DNA of 64,000 nt from Hoyosella sp. YIM 151337 (GTDB lineage: Bacteria > Actinomycetota > Actinomycetes > Mycobacteriales > Mycobacteriaceae): contig NZ_JAPEIQ010000021.1 in NCBI RefSeq assembly GCF_026041215.1, positions 186,001 through 250,000 of the forward strand. Direction: 5' to 3'. Shown one piece after another: positions 11,270-21,430 of the stretch. Within the stretch, counting starts at the first letter, position 1, and each line of letters begins with the position of its first letter. The notes under the pieces are model-generated. The model had not been told where the DNA came from, ran no database searches, and saw only the letters and a list, made by a program, of their open reading frames with translations. Made by a program: the position numbers and the translations under genes.

Positions 11270-13171
11270 GTGACGGTATTGGATTCGCTTACCGCAATGC
11301 TCTGGCTTCTGCCTGGCCTTCCGCTCGCAGGCGCAGCAATTCTGCTGCTCGCGGGCCGGCGCAGCGACCCATGGGGCCACCTGCTCGGATGCGCGGCGGC
11401 GCTGGGTTCCTTCGTGCTGGGTCTGTTGCTGTTCGTCGAGATGATTGGCCGCGCCGACACCGATCGTGTCTTGCATCAAGCACTGTTCAGCTGGGTGCCT
11501 GTAGCCGACCTGCAGGTCGACTTCGGGCTGCAGCTCGACCCCTTATCGATGTGCTTCGTCCTGCTCATCACCGGTGTGGGATCGCTCATTCACATCTATT
11601 CCATCGGGTACATGGACCATGACCCGGAGCGGCGCAAGTTCTTCGCGTACCTCAACCTGTTCCTTGCCGCGATGCTGTTGCTCGTACTCGCGGACAACTA
11701 CCTCGGACTGTACGTCGGCTGGGAGGGCGTGGGTCTCGCGTCGTATCTGCTGATCGGGTTCTGGCAGCACAAACCGACGGCGGCGACGGCGGCGAAGAAG
11801 GCTTTCGTCGTCAACCGGGTAGGTGACATGGGGCTCGCCATCGCGATGATGCTCATGTTCGTGACGTTCGGGACGGTGACGTTCAGCGAGGTTTTCGGCG
11901 CCGTCGATGGCGCGGGCGACGGGGTCCTCACCGCGCTGGGCCTGCTGCTCTTGCTCGGGGCGTGCGGCAAGTCGGCGCAAGTTCCCCTGCAGTCCTGGTT
12001 GCTCGACGCGATGGAAGGTCCCACGCCCGTTTCCGCGCTGATCCACGCGGCGACGATGGTAACCGCGGGCGTGTACTTGATCGCCCGTTCCAACCCGATA
12101 TACGACCTCTCCCCCACCGCGCAGTTGGCGGTAGTGATCGTGGGTGCCGTCACCTTGCTTTTCGGGGCAATCATCGGCTGCGCCAAGGACGACATCAAGA
12201 AGGCGCTCGCGGCGTCGACGATGAGCCAGATCGGTTACATGGTGCTCGCTGCAGGTCTCGGCCCGGCGGGATACGCGTTCGCGATCATGCATCTCCTCAC
12301 GCACGGCTTCTTCAAAGCGGGGCTCTTTCTTGGCGCGGGTTCAGTGATGCATGGCATGAACGACGAGGTGAACATGCGCCATTTCGGCGGCTTGCGAACT
12401 GTCATGCCGATCACGTTCGTCACGTTCGGGCTCGGCTACCTCGCCATCATCGGCGTCCCGCCATTCGCCGGCTTCTTCTCGAAGGAAGGAATCATCGAGG
12501 CGGCCTTTGATGCTGGCGGCATCAAAGGCTGGGTGCTGGGCGGCGCCGCACTGCTCGGCGCGGGAATCACCGCTTACTACATGACGCGCGTGATGATTCT
12601 GACGTTCTTCGGCAAGCGTCGCTGGGATCCGGCAGTCAAACCGCACGAATCACCGGGCGTGATGACAGCACCGATGATCCTGATCGCCATAGGTTCAGTC
12701 GCGTCGGGTGCAGTGCTCGCGGTCGGTGATAGGTTGCCATACTTCCTCGAACCCGTCGTCGGGAGCCACCATGGGGAACACGTTGTGCCCGTCTGGGTGG
12801 TTACGACGCTGGCCTTGGGCGTTGTCGTGGTGGGTGTCGGTGTGGCCGTGCGGCAGTACGCCGGGAAGGACGTGCCCGTGGAGGCCCCCGCCGATGTCTC
12901 GCCAGTGACGGTCGCGGCACGGCGTGACCTCTACGGTGACGCCGTCAATGAAGCGGTCCTCATGCGTCCGGGGCAGCAGTTCACCAGCGCGGCAGCTGTG
13001 GTTGACGACAAAGTGGTCGACGGGGCAGTCGGGGGTGTTTCTGCGTTGGTCGGCGCGGTCTCTAGTCAGGTCAGGCGAATACAGACCGGTTTCACGCGTT
13101 CGTACGCGCTGTACATGCTCGTGGGTGCGGCATTGTTGATCGCCGCGCTGCTGCTGGGAGGGGTGCTATGA
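11270..13171 (+). CDS. nuoL: NADH-quinone oxidoreductase subunit L
   Basis: The distal antiporter-like membrane subunit (ND5 family), one of the proton pumps, with the long lateral helix at its C terminus. The 633 residues show the Mrp-antiporter core: [52 protein letters not shown], and [15 protein letters not shown]. The broken-helix lysines and histidines lie within these blocks. The GTG start is 1 bp after the nuoK stop. Confidence 0.96.
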   Translation: MTVLDSLTAMLWLLPGLPLAGAAILLLAGRRSDPWGHLLGCAAALGSFVLGLLLFVEMIGRADTDRVLHQALFSWVPVADLQVDFGLQLDPLSMCFVLLITGVGSLIHIYSIGYMDHDPERRKFFAYLNLFLAAMLLLVLADNYLGLYVGWEGVGLASYLLIGFWQHKPTAATAAKKAFVVNRVGDMGLAIAMMLMFVTFGTVTFSEVFGAVDGAGDGVLTALGLLLLLGACGKSAQVPLQSWLLDAMEGPTPVSALIHAATMVTAGVYLIARSNPIYDLSPTAQLAVVIVGAVTLLFGAIIGCAKDDIKKALAASTMSQIGYMVLAAGLGPAGYAFAIMHLLTHGFFKAGLFLGAGSVMHGMNDEVNMRHFGGLRTVMPITFVTFGLGYLAIIGVPPFAGFFSKEGIIEAAFDAGGIKGWVLGGAALLGAGITAYYMTRVMILTFFGKRRWDPAVKPHESPGVMTAPMILIAIGSVASGAVLAVGDRLPYFLEPVVGSHHGEHVVPVWVVTTLALGVVVVGVGVAVRQYAGKDVPVEAPADVSPVTVAARRDLYGDAVNEAVLMRPGQQFTSAAAVVDDKVVDGAVGGVSALVGAVSSQVRRIQTGFTRSYALYMLVGAALLIAALLLGGVL

Positions 13172-14748
13172 CGAACTTCCCCTGGCTCACGGCGCTGTGG
13201 CTGGCACCGGTGGCTGGTGCCATCGTGGTGATGCTGCTGCCCGCGCAGGCACGCCAGGCCGCTAAGGGTGTCGCGCTAGCGGCATCACTGGTGGTCTTCG
13301 GCATCAGCCTGATTCTCGTCGCGGGTTTCGAACCTGGCGGCGAGCAGTACCAGTTCGTCGAGTCACGGACGTGGATACCTGCGCTGGGCGCCGGATACAC
13401 CCTTGGTCTCGACGGCATCGGCATGATACTTGTGCTGCTCACTGGTGCGCTTACACCGCTGCTGCTCATCGCAGCGTGGCGCGACGACGAAAAAGGCTTC
13501 CCCGGCAGGCGCCGCCCCGCGCACACCTATGTTGCCCTCATCTTGCTCGTCGAAGCGATGGTACTGGTGACGTTCACGTCACTGGACATTCTGCTTTTCT
13601 ACATCTTCTTCGAAGCGATGCTCATCCCGATGTACTTCCTCATCGGAGGTTTCGGAGGCCCGGACCGCGCGGCAGCCGCAGTGAAGTTCCTGCTGTACAA
13701 CCTGTTCGGCGGGCTGATTATGCTCGCCGCGGTGATCGGTTTGTTCGTTGTCACCGCTGACATCGGCGAGAATGACCGGGGCACATTCGATTTCCGGACT
13801 GTCGTCGCGGCTGTGTCAACTGGTGAGCTCGGCATTGACCCCGCCATCGCGAAACTGTTGTTCCTGGGCTTCACCTTCGCCTTTGCGGTGAAGGCACCAC
13901 TCTGGCCGTTCCACACGTGGCTGCCGAACGCGGCAGTACAGGCGACACCCGCCAGCGCGGTGCTGATGATGGCGATCGTCGACAAGGTCGGGACTTTCGC
14001 GATGCTGCGTTACAGTTTGCAACTGTTTCCCGACGCCGCCCAGACCTTCGCGCCACTGATCATCACACTCGCGGTCGTCGGTATCATCTACGGCGCCGTG
14101 CTCGCGATCGCGCAAACAGATGTGATGAAACTTATTGCCTACACATCGATTTCGCACTTCGGCTTCATTATCCTCGGCATTTTCGCGATGACGAGCCAAA
14201 GCCACGCCGGGTCGGCGCTATATATGGTGAACCATGGCGTGGCGACAGCCGCGCTGTTCCTTGTCGCGGGCTTCCTGGTTTCGCGCCGCGGCACACGAGC
14301 GATCGCGGATTACGGTGGAGTGCAAAAGGTTGCGCCAGTTCTCGCAGGTTCGTTCCTCATAGCGGGTCTGGCAACTCTGTCGCTGCCCGGCTTGGCACCC
14401 TTCATCAGCGAATTCCTGGTGCTTATCGGCACGTTCGGCCGCTACCCGGTGGCGGCGGTATTCGCGACAGTGACGTTTGTGCTCGCCGCGATCTACATTT
14501 TGTGGACGTATCAGCGGATGATGGGCGGGCCGGTCACCGCTGGAAACGAGAAGATTCGGGACCTGCACCTGCGAGAGGTGGCGGTGGCGGGGCCCCTCAT
14601 CGTGGTACTCATCTTCCTCGGCCTGTACCCGAAGCCCGCGCTCGATGTGATCAGTCCCGCTGTGGAACACACGCTCACCACCATCCACGTCGCGGATCCA
14701 GCTCCCGAGGTAGCTGGTGGCCAGTCGAACGGAGGTGGTGACCAGTGA
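13168..14748 (+). CDS. nuoM: NADH-quinone oxidoreductase subunit M
   Basis: An antiporter-like membrane subunit (ND4 family) forming the second proton channel. The 526 residues are mostly helical. The signatures are the helix containing [17 protein letters not shown] (with the conserved Glu), [22 protein letters not shown] and [14 protein letters not shown]. It overlaps nuoL by 4 bp (ATGA) and nuoN by 4 bp (GTGA). Confidence 0.96.
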   Translation: MTNFPWLTALWLAPVAGAIVVMLLPAQARQAAKGVALAASLVVFGISLILVAGFEPGGEQYQFVESRTWIPALGAGYTLGLDGIGMILVLLTGALTPLLLIAAWRDDEKGFPGRRRPAHTYVALILLVEAMVLVTFTSLDILLFYIFFEAMLIPMYFLIGGFGGPDRAAAAVKFLLYNLFGGLIMLAAVIGLFVVTADIGENDRGTFDFRTVVAAVSTGELGIDPAIAKLLFLGFTFAFAVKAPLWPFHTWLPNAAVQATPASAVLMMAIVDKVGTFAMLRYSLQLFPDAAQTFAPLIITLAVVGIIYGAVLAIAQTDVMKLIAYTSISHFGFIILGIFAMTSQSHAGSALYMVNHGVATAALFLVAGFLVSRRGTRAIADYGGVQKVAPVLAGSFLIAGLATLSLPGLAPFISEFLVLIGTFGRYPVAAVFATVTFVLAAIYILWTYQRMMGGPVTAGNEKIRDLHLREVAVAGPLIVVLIFLGLYPKPALDVISPAVEHTLTTIHVADPAPEVAGGQSNGGGDQ

Positions 14749-16271
14749 CTCCCGATATTGCCTACAGTCAGCTCGCACCGATGTTGATTGTGTTCAGCGT
14801 CGCGATCGTGAGCGTTCTCGTCGAGGCGTTTCTGCCCGCACGTCACCGCTACGTGACGCAGATGGCCCTCAGCATCGCAGGGCTTGTGGCTGCTTTTATC
14901 GTCGTACTCACGCTCGCCGGCACCAGCGCGGTCACTGCAGTGGGCTCAGTCGCGGTCGATGGCCCAGCCTTGTTCCTGCAGGGTGTGATCCTGTTGGTGG
15001 CACTGGTGTCGATGCTGCTCCTCGGCGAGCGATCCCGTGAAAGTGTCGTGGTTCTGGAGGGTTTCGCGCCACAAGCATCCGCGGTGCCGGGCGGTGTCAC
15101 AGAGCGGGAGGCGACCAAAGCCGGGGTGATGCAGACAGAGGTTTTCCCGCTGGCCTTGTTTGCCGTGGGTGGCCTGATGTTGTTCCCCGCCTCGAACGAC
15201 TTGCTGACCATGTTCATCGCGTTAGAAGTGCTATCGCTGCCGCTTTATGTGCTGTGTGGCATGGCTCGGCGCCGCCGGCTGCTCTCCCAAGAGGCAGCCC
15301 TGAAGTATTTCCTCCTCGGCGCGTTTTCCTCCGCGTTCTTCCTCTACGGGGTCGCGCTCATCTACGGTTACGCGGGCACTGTGGAGTTCGCGGGAATCGC
15401 TGCCGCGGTAGACGAGCAGGGTGCCAACCCGCTTATTTTAATCGGCATCGCGATGCTCTCCGTGGGCCTGCTGTTCAAAGTAGGTGCGGTGCCGTTCCAC
15501 ATGTGGACACCTGACGTGTATCAGGGAGCCCCCACGGCCGTCACAGGATTCATGGCGGCTGCCACGAAGATCGCCGCATTCGGCGCGATGCTTCGCGTCT
15601 TCTATGTCGCTCTCCCGGAACTCGCTGTCGACTGGCGGCCGATTTTGTGGGCGGTTTCCGCGCTGACAATGCTCGCGGGCACCATCATCGCGGTGACTCA
15701 GACCGATGTAAAGCGCATGCTTGCGTATTCCTCTGTGGCGCACGCCGGTTTTCTCTTGACGGGGATCGTTGCCGCTAACGATGCTGGCGTTCCCGGTGTG
15801 ACGTTCTACCTCGTGGCATACGGTTTCAGCACCCTCGGGGCCTTCGCGGTCGTGAGTCTCGTGCGTGACCAGGGCGGCATCGAGGCCGGCGACATGAACT
15901 CATGGGCTGGGCTGGGCAGGCAATCGCCCCTGATCGCCGGGTCATTTGCGCTGTTTCTGCTAGCACTCGCCGGTGTCCCACTGACAAGCGGATTTATCAG
16001 CAAATTTGCCGTGTTCTCGGCGGCGCTCGAGGGTGGTGCGGCAGGGCTCGTAATCATCGGTGTCCTCAGTAGCGCCATCGCGGCGTATTTCTACATCCGC
16101 GTGATCGTCTTGATGTTCTTCACCGACCCGGTAGCAGACAGCGCGGTTGTGGCACCGAAAGCTATGACGACTGCAGTGGTCGTAACCGGTGCGATCGTCA
16201 CAGTTGTTCTCGGTGTGCTGCCGCAAGGTGTCTTGGATCTTGCGGAGCGTGCGTCGGCCTTCGCGTGGTGA
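14745..16271 (+). CDS. nuoN: NADH-quinone oxidoreductase subunit N
   Basis: The third antiporter-like subunit (ND2 family) and last gene of the operon. The core motifs are FIALEVLSLPLYVLCGMARR, FKVGAVPFHMWTPDVYQGAPTAVTGF and KRMLAYSSVAHAGF. The length is 508 residues. The stop lies only 7 bp from the end of the convergent gene at 16279, so no room is left for a separate terminator. Confidence 0.96.
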   Translation: MTPDIAYSQLAPMLIVFSVAIVSVLVEAFLPARHRYVTQMALSIAGLVAAFIVVLTLAGTSAVTAVGSVAVDGPALFLQGVILLVALVSMLLLGERSRESVVVLEGFAPQASAVPGGVTEREATKAGVMQTEVFPLALFAVGGLMLFPASNDLLTMFIALEVLSLPLYVLCGMARRRRLLSQEAALKYFLLGAFSSAFFLYGVALIYGYAGTVEFAGIAAAVDEQGANPLILIGIAMLSVGLLFKVGAVPFHMWTPDVYQGAPTAVTGFMAAATKIAAFGAMLRVFYVALPELAVDWRPILWAVSALTMLAGTIIAVTQTDVKRMLAYSSVAHAGFLLTGIVAANDAGVPGVTFYLVAYGFSTLGAFAVVSLVRDQGGIEAGDMNSWAGLGRQSPLIAGSFALFLLALAGVPLTSGFISKFAVFSAALEGGAAGLVIIGVLSSAIAAYFYIRVIVLMFFTDPVADSAVVAPKAMTTAVVVTGAIVTVVLGVLPQGVLDLAERASAFAW

Positions 16272-16278
16272 GCAAGAA

Positions 16279-17304
16279 CTACCTCAGCAGTTTGTGAACG
16301 CGCTCCGACTCGCTGAAGTCTTTGAACTGCCTGCGAATGAAGTCCTCAAGCATTCCGTTTTCCTGTAACACCGCGATGACCCTCGGCGCGAAGCGCAAGG
16401 CCTCTTCAATCATGTCCTCGCGTGTCACGCCGATCTCGTCGAGCAAATCCGCGAGCGTGTGCTGCCCGTATTTGGCGAAGAACACCCCGACGCCTTCTTC
16501 AATCGCCGTCCGGATCGAGCGCGTGCCCCGAAACTCGCGCCAGAATTCGAAGCCGAGTGTCAAGAAATCTTCGATATCGTCCGCGCTGATCACCGCGTTG
16601 ATCGCGCTGAAGGAATCAGTCTTGTGCTGCTCGAACATCTCCATCGCAGCCGAGATGATGGGGTCGCGTGCATCGCTGATGTTCGGAGTGTCGACGTGCG
16701 AAATGACACCCTGCACGATGCGTTCCGTGAATTCACGCGCGAACTTGTCAAGCGTGTCCGGAACTCCGGGGGCGACGCGCGCTCCAATGGACTCGGTGAC
16801 GCGGACTAACATTCCGAGCCCGGGCAACCGTTCCGCGTAAGTGCGATTACGCTGCAGCACATCCACGGCCATCCGGTACAGGAACCACGCGACGGAACTG
16901 CGCACCACAGGGCTGTGATAGAGCAGGTCGACCACGCGCTGGAACGCGGGATTCGACATGAATTTCTCGGCGATCGCTTCGAAACTCTGTTCCGAGACGA
17001 AGTCGACCTCTTCGTCCTCCGCAGTAAAGGTACGTTCGTGAATCCGGGCAGCAATATCACCGACAAGCTCCGGGATGGTGCCTTCAATTCGCCATTCAAG
17101 CGCGTACTTGATGGCTGCCCCACTCACTTGCTGTGGCGTCACCACGTCACTGAGCGTGATCCGCTGAGCTCCAACGAGCGCATTGCCGACCTCTACGTGC
17201 ACCCATTTGATGAACGCGTCACCACTCAATTGCTCGAGGATGTAGTCGGTGAGCGCATCGAGAAGTTCGGTGGAGCCTGTGCTGCCGTTGCTGTCGTCCG
17301 CCAC
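16279..17304 (-). CDS. Conserved protein of unknown function, mostly alpha-helical
   Basis: I do not recognise the family. The product is about 341 residues, soluble, acidic and predicted almost wholly alpha-helical, with no signal peptide or membrane segment. A stretch at about 130-160 (NPAFQRVVDLLYHSPVVRSSVAWFLYRM) and the C-terminal EDFIRRQFKDFSESERVHKLL look like packed amphipathic helices. GTG at 17304, 20 bp downstream of the cyclase stop, is the likely start; a GTG at 17343 overlaps the cyclase and is less likely. The gene probably shares a transcript with the cyclase, which hints at a cyclic-nucleotide or stress role, but that is inference. Confidence 0.6.
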   Translation of the reverse strand: MADDSNGSTGSTELLDALTDYILEQLSGDAFIKWVHVEVGNALVGAQRITLSDVVTPQQVSGAAIKYALEWRIEGTIPELVGDIAARIHERTFTAEDEEVDFVSEQSFEAIAEKFMSNPAFQRVVDLLYHSPVVRSSVAWFLYRMAVDVLQRNRTYAERLPGLGMLVRVTESIGARVAPGVPDTLDKFAREFTERIVQGVISHVDTPNISDARDPIISAAMEMFEQHKTDSFSAINAVISADDIEDFLTLGFEFWREFRGTRSIRTAIEEGVGVFFAKYGQHTLADLLDEIGVTREDMIEEALRFAPRVIAVLQENGMLEDFIRRQFKDFSESERVHKLLR

Positions 17305-17324
17305 GGTCTCAGGATAGAGGTGAT

Positions 17325-18017
17325 CTACTCCGCATGGGGCCACGCGAGACGCGTGAGCTTATTGCGTCCCCGCAATTTAACAAGCTCACCCGTTTGCCAT
17401 CTGCCTTGCTCGCTGTCAGCAGCAAAACTCACCGAATACGCCGACGCCAGAATCGAGCCTGGCTGCTTCTTGGCGAGTTCGGTGAGCCTCGCCGCCTCGT
17501 TGACCGGGTCGCCAATTACGGTGTATTCGAAGCGGTCGGCAGAGCCGACATTACCGGCGAGGACGGTGCCTGCTGAGACGCCGATGCCCACGCGGATGCC
17601 AGGTACGTCGCTGAGTTCCCGCGCGAGTTCACGAGCGGTCACCAGTGCACCAGTCACAGCATCCGCGCGGTACGCCGGCGCACCGAAAACGACCAGCGCC
17701 TCGTCACCGACAAACTTGTTCACGAAACCGCCATGCCGCTCGACGACGGCAACGACCACTTCGAAGAACCGGTTGAGCATGGCCACAACATCACCCGGCC
17801 GCTGTGTGGACACCGCATGCGTCGACCCAACGAGATCGACAAAAAGCACGGCGACAAATCTCGTCTCCCCGCCGATCGCCGCGCTGCTCGCAACGGCCTG
17901 ACTCGCTACGTCGCGGCCAATGTGCTGCGCAAGGAGTTGCTGCAAGCGGACGTTCTCCTGCTCGAGTTCCTCGATGCGGGCATGCAACTCAGCGGTCTTC
18001 GCGGCCGGTCGCGGCAT
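17325..18017 (-). CDS. Class III adenylate/guanylate cyclase with N-terminal coiled coil
   Basis: Makes cyclic AMP (or GMP) from the nucleoside triphosphate. Residues about 8-35 form a heptad-like coiled coil (ARIEELEQENVRLQQLLAQH), suited to holding the catalytic dimer together. The cyclase domain follows with the metal-binding aspartates in FVDLVGST and KFVGDEALVVFG, the purine-selecting Lys (NKFVGD) and Asp (IGDPVNEAARL), and the transition-state Asn and Arg in the same block. All key residues are present, so it should be active. ATG 18017 follows GAGGGGGAG. It is divergent from the second cyclase at 18213. Confidence 0.85.
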   Translation of the reverse strand: MPRPAAKTAELHARIEELEQENVRLQQLLAQHIGRDVASQAVASSAAIGGETRFVAVLFVDLVGSTHAVSTQRPGDVVAMLNRFFEVVVAVVERHGGFVNKFVGDEALVVFGAPAYRADAVTGALVTARELARELSDVPGIRVGIGVSAGTVLAGNVGSADRFEYTVIGDPVNEAARLTELAKKQPGSILASAYSVSFAADSEQGRWQTGELVKLRGRNKLTRLAWPHAE

Positions 18018-18212
18018 GTCGGAACTCCCCCTCGATACTTCTTTACCATCATGTAAGCGCACGCTTGTGCCACTATTGTAGGGCGTCAAGACTTCCGGAG
18101 TAGGCTGATTTTTGCACTTCACAGCGATCTAACTCAGGCTTTCCTTGCTGAGTGAGTGTACACGCGTTTACTATTCGTTCGCAGCACTCGCGTCCGGCAC
18201 TACGAGGAGACC

Positions 18213-19016
18213 ATGACTGAAATTGCTCTCATTGCGGTCGCATTGATTGCCGTCGCAGCAGCGGTGGTGCTGAGCGTGCTTTTGGTACGCACCCGCCGCG
18301 AGCTGGCAGCCCTGCAGCGCGAGGCAGAAACCTCAGCCACACAGCGCCTTCTCTCCGGCGGCCGGGAAGCAGTCCGGACGGTCTGGAACACCGCCGACCT
18401 GGTGCGCAAGAAGGGCTTTGGCGCGATGGTCCGTACGTCAATCGAAGACCTAGCAAGTTGGGCGGAAGTCGAGCGTCCCGACCTCGCACGCCTCACCCCC
18501 GACGGAACAGTGGTCATCTTTTTCTCCGACATCGAAGGCTCCACCGCGCTCAACGAACAACTCGGCGACCGTGCGTGGGTACGCCTGCTTGAGCGACACG
18601 ACAAACTCATCCGGCGTTCCATCAAGAACCAGCAGGGGCACGTCATCAAAACCCAGGGTGACGGCTTTATGGTTGCCTTCGCCGATGCCGGGCAGGCCGT
18701 TCTCGCGGCGATGGACATACAAAAAGAGCTCGGCGAGGCGAGTTGGGCGCGCAGACACGACGTGCGCGTTCGGATTGGCATACACATGGGTAAATCAGTG
18801 CGCCGGGGGGATGACCTCTTCGGACGCAACGTCGCGCTCGCGGCGCGGGTGGCAGATCAGGCACACGGCGGTGAAACGCTGGTGACCCGGCGCGTGCGCA
18901 ATGGGATCGGCGACGACACGAAAGTTCGATTCAGTGATCCACGTGAAGTTGAATTGAAAGGCTTCGATACTGCCCACGCTGTTTACCCCGCTGCGCCTGC
19001 GCCTGAGGCTGATTGA
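18213..19016 (+). CDS. Membrane-anchored class III adenylate/guanylate cyclase
   Basis: A cyclase of 267 residues. The N terminus has one strong transmembrane helix (about residues 4-25), then a charged linker, then the catalytic domain. The metal aspartates are in FFSDIEGST and [10 protein letters not shown], the substrate Lys precedes the second motif (IKTQGD), and [14 protein letters not shown] supplies the Asn and Arg. A complete catalytic set is present. ATG 18213 follows ACGAGGAG. The gene ends 5 bp from the convergent antiporter gene. It is divergent from the coiled-coil cyclase across a 195-bp region. Confidence 0.85.
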   Translation: MTEIALIAVALIAVAAAVVLSVLLVRTRRELAALQREAETSATQRLLSGGREAVRTVWNTADLVRKKGFGAMVRTSIEDLASWAEVERPDLARLTPDGTVVIFFSDIEGSTALNEQLGDRAWVRLLERHDKLIRRSIKNQQGHVIKTQGDGFMVAFADAGQAVLAAMDIQKELGEASWARRHDVRVRIGIHMGKSVRRGDDLFGRNVALAARVADQAHGGETLVTRRVRNGIGDDTKVRFSDPREVELKGFDTAHAVYPAAPAPEAD

Positions 19017-19021
19017 CGAAG

Positions 19022-20602
19022 CTAATGCGGCTCAAGGCCCGCCGCTTCCGCTGCGCCGTCCGCCAGAGCGATCCCTGCACCGGCATAAAGGTGGAAGACA
19101 TCATCCGCACCGTGGTCGCGGATCGACTCGATTTCGTCTCGATGCTGGACTACCGCGGCGACTTCGCCGTCGTAGTGCAGCTTTCGTAGCTGGTCGAGCG
19201 CCACCACGTTGGGATCATGATGAGGGAGCGCCAGAATAACAATGTCGACTGTCTCAGCGATCGTCAGCTTCTCCCAGAAATCCGGGTCAGTGGCGTCCGC
19301 CTCAATCACGTTGTACCCACGATCCGACAGTGCCGCGACCCGCTCATCATCAGTATCGATGCCTTGCACATGTAGCCCGTATGCCCCTGTGAGCCGATCG
19401 TAGGCGCCCCGGCCGACGCGCCCCATGCCCAGGACTACAGCTTCCGCGTCACCAACGTGGATCGGGCGGTCGATCGAGTTGAGGCGTTCGGGGTCTTGCG
19501 CAGGCAGGATGTCGACCATTTTTTCGTACATTGCAGTCGAGCGCCGGTTAAGAATCGCAGACACACCGAAACTCAATGCAACCGCGATCGAAAGGGTCAC
19601 AAGCCAGTCATCCGTCAGCCAGCCATTAGCGCCAGCCAGTACAGCCACGATAAGGCCGAATTCGGAATAATTTGTTAGCGCGAGAGCTCCCAGAAATGAC
19701 GTGCGGCGACGCAACCGGAAACGATTGAAAAAGGCGTAAAACAGCGCGCCTTTCGCGAAGATCAGGAGTACGAGCAGCGCGGCGACACCTGCGGTACTCC
19801 ACGTCGGAAGATCCGCGAGACCGATCGAGACGAAAAATCCTACGAGGAAGAGCTCCTTCATGTTGAACAGCGCACGAGACATCCCGGCGGCCGAGGGGTG
19901 CGTTGCCAGGAGCATGCCGATGATGAGCGCCCCCAGGTCTCCCTTGATACCCACGAACTCGAAAAGCGCATACCCAAGGCCCAACGCGAGCACGACACCA
20001 TAGAGCACCTGCATTTCACCGTGTCCGACGCGCTCCAGCAGGCCGCGCAGAAGTGGGGCGAGTGGGATGAGGGCGAGCAGGCCTAACGCCCAGGGGCTTG
20101 GCAGTTCGCCCGTTGACGCAGTGATAAAGACCACCGCGAATATGTCCTGCATGATCAGGATTCCGATTGCGAGACGGCCGTAGAGAGCGCGAGTCTCACC
20201 GCGCTCTTCAAGAATCTTCACCACAAAAACAGTGCTCGAAAACGAAAGCGCAAAGCCGAGGATTGCGAGCACCCTGACGTCCGCGTCAGCCAGCGCCGCG
20301 AATCCCACGAGCTTGAGCAGAGCGAGCACGCCGATCAAAAAACCGGTGGAACAGACCATATGCGCGGTGGCGGTCCCCCATACTTCCTTGCGCAGGAGCG
20401 TACGCACATTGAGCTTGAGCCCGATCGTGAAGAGCAGCAACGTCACACCTAGATCGGCGATCGTGCGCAGCATCTCGGTTTCCTCGTAGCCGAGAGCGTT
20501 GAGCACGAAGCCCGCGACCAAAAAGCCGACGAGCGGCGGCAACCGCAACCCCATAGCGATAAGTCTGCCGACAATCGGCGCGACAAGATACGCGGCATTC
20601 AC
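19022..20602 (-). CDS. Kef-type K+/H+ antiporter (CPA2) with RCK/TrkA-N domain
   Basis: A monovalent cation:proton antiporter, probably K+/H+, in the cytoplasmic membrane. Residues 1 to about 360 form a dozen hydrophobic segments with CPA2 features (LPPLVGFLVAGF, LALGLGYALFEFVGIKGDLGALIIGML). Residues about 385-526 are a Rossmann RCK domain (VVLGMGRVGRGAYDRL) that in this family binds NAD(H) or nucleotides and gates transport. The GTG start at 20602 has no obvious ribosome binding site and sits just after an AT-rich TATCTAAT, so a leaderless transcript is possible. A CRP-like site lies 90 bp upstream. Confidence 0.85.
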   Translation of the reverse strand: MNAAYLVAPIVGRLIAMGLRLPPLVGFLVAGFVLNALGYEETEMLRTIADLGVTLLLFTIGLKLNVRTLLRKEVWGTATAHMVCSTGFLIGVLALLKLVGFAALADADVRVLAILGFALSFSSTVFVVKILEERGETRALYGRLAIGILIMQDIFAVVFITASTGELPSPWALGLLALIPLAPLLRGLLERVGHGEMQVLYGVVLALGLGYALFEFVGIKGDLGALIIGMLLATHPSAAGMSRALFNMKELFLVGFFVSIGLADLPTWSTAGVAALLVLLIFAKGALFYAFFNRFRLRRRTSFLGALALTNYSEFGLIVAVLAGANGWLTDDWLVTLSIAVALSFGVSAILNRRSTAMYEKMVDILPAQDPERLNSIDRPIHVGDAEAVVLGMGRVGRGAYDRLTGAYGLHVQGIDTDDERVAALSDRGYNVIEADATDPDFWEKLTIAETVDIVILALPHHDPNVVALDQLRKLHYDGEVAAVVQHRDEIESIRDHGADDVFHLYAGAGIALADGAAEAAGLEPH

Positions 20603-20690
20603 GAATTAGATATCCATATAAGCCCGATTAGCGGTCCCAGTAAGAGGTTACCGACGCACGGGACAGGCGCTCGACCCAGCGACTCGAAGC

Positions 20691-20706
20691 TGTGATGCAG
20701 TTCATA
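20691..20706. promoter_or_regulatory. CRP-like site upstream of the Kef antiporter
   Basis: TGTGATGCAGTTCATA has a perfect left half (TGTGA) and a right half with one mismatch (TCATA against TCACA) at the correct 6-bp spacing for an actinobacterial CRP-family protein. It lies about 90 bp upstream of the antiporter start. Confidence 0.35.
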
Positions 20707-20953
20707 TCTGGACGTGTCCGATTCTGTCGTCACATTGTGAGCCCCAGATAATTCGCCCGACAAGCCCGCCGATGTGATTTTGAATTTCCAATACCATCAG
20801 GGTGACTGAACTCATAAACAATCACCCATGCACTTTTCTCATGGGGCGCTTCTTGTTCCCTAGACTCACCCACAGGAGATTCACAGCCAGGTCTCATTGT
20901 GGAGATCGTGGCACTCCTCATTGGTGTGAAAGATCAACGTTGCTCTTTCCCCC

Positions 20954-20990
20954 GCGGCCCCGGACCGACCCCCAGCTGGTCTGGGGCCGC
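20954..20990 (+). promoter_or_regulatory. GC-rich hairpin in the leader of the ArsR-type gene
   Basis: Arms 20954-20966 (GCGGCCCCGGACC) and 20978-20990 (GGTCTGGGGCCGC) pair over 13 bp with one G-U, around an 11-base loop. No U tract follows on either strand. It may be an attenuator or a structured leader, or a terminator of a small unseen transcript. Confidence 0.5.
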
Positions 20991-21052
20991 GCAACTTCTG
21001 CAACCATCGGTGTGTGCCACCATCTGAGGTGCCCGCACGGCACAATAGGGGA

Positions 21053-21406
21053 ATGGCACCCGATCTCGAGCCGATTGCTGATGACGGCCTGCTGGAACGA
21101 GAGGCCCGCGCGTCAATCGAAGCTGTAGACGATCTCGACGGGTGGGCGCGCCGTTTCGATTTACTCTCCGACGCCAACCGTCTCGGGATACTCCTCGCCA
21201 TTCACCGCGCGCCCGGCATCACGGTGGGTGGCCTCGCCTCTGCGATGGGCATGTCGAACAGCGCTGTCTCGCACGCACTGCGACTGCTGCGTCACCATGA
21301 TTGGGTGCGTGTACAGCGAGATGGGCGAAACATGCGGTATTACCTGGATGACGCTGTAGTGCACGCAATCTTGCACGGCATCGGCGGCACACACGCGGCA
21401 CTGTAA
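21053..21406 (+). CDS. ArsR/SmtB-family winged-helix regulator
   Basis: A 117-residue winged-helix repressor. The HTH core is RFDLLSDANRLGILLAIHRAPGITVGGLASAMGMSNSAVSHALRLLRHHDWV, with a wing in RVQRDGRNMRYYL. The classic ELCVC metal site of ArsR is absent. The last helix is DDAVVHAILHGIGGTHAAL, where Asp and three His are spaced like an alpha-5 metal site of the CzrA/NmtR/KmtR type, so a metal sensor (Zn, Ni or Co) is plausible but not proven. ATG 21053 follows AATAGGGGA. The next gene starts 24 bp downstream and is probably co-transcribed. Confidence 0.8.
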   Translation: MAPDLEPIADDGLLEREARASIEAVDDLDGWARRFDLLSDANRLGILLAIHRAPGITVGGLASAMGMSNSAVSHALRLLRHHDWVRVQRDGRNMRYYLDDAVVHAILHGIGGTHAAL

Positions 21407-21430
21407 GTATGCTCTGAAAGGACAAACTGG

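Larger units (their letters stand above)
20603..21052. other. 450-bp divergent intergenic region between antiporter and ArsR-type gene
   Basis: The left part is AT-richer than its surroundings and holds the antiporter promoter region and a CRP-like palindrome (20691-20706). The right part carries a strong GC-rich hairpin (20954-20990) in what would be the leader of the ArsR-type gene. No open reading frame of protein-like composition is seen between them. Confidence 0.5.
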
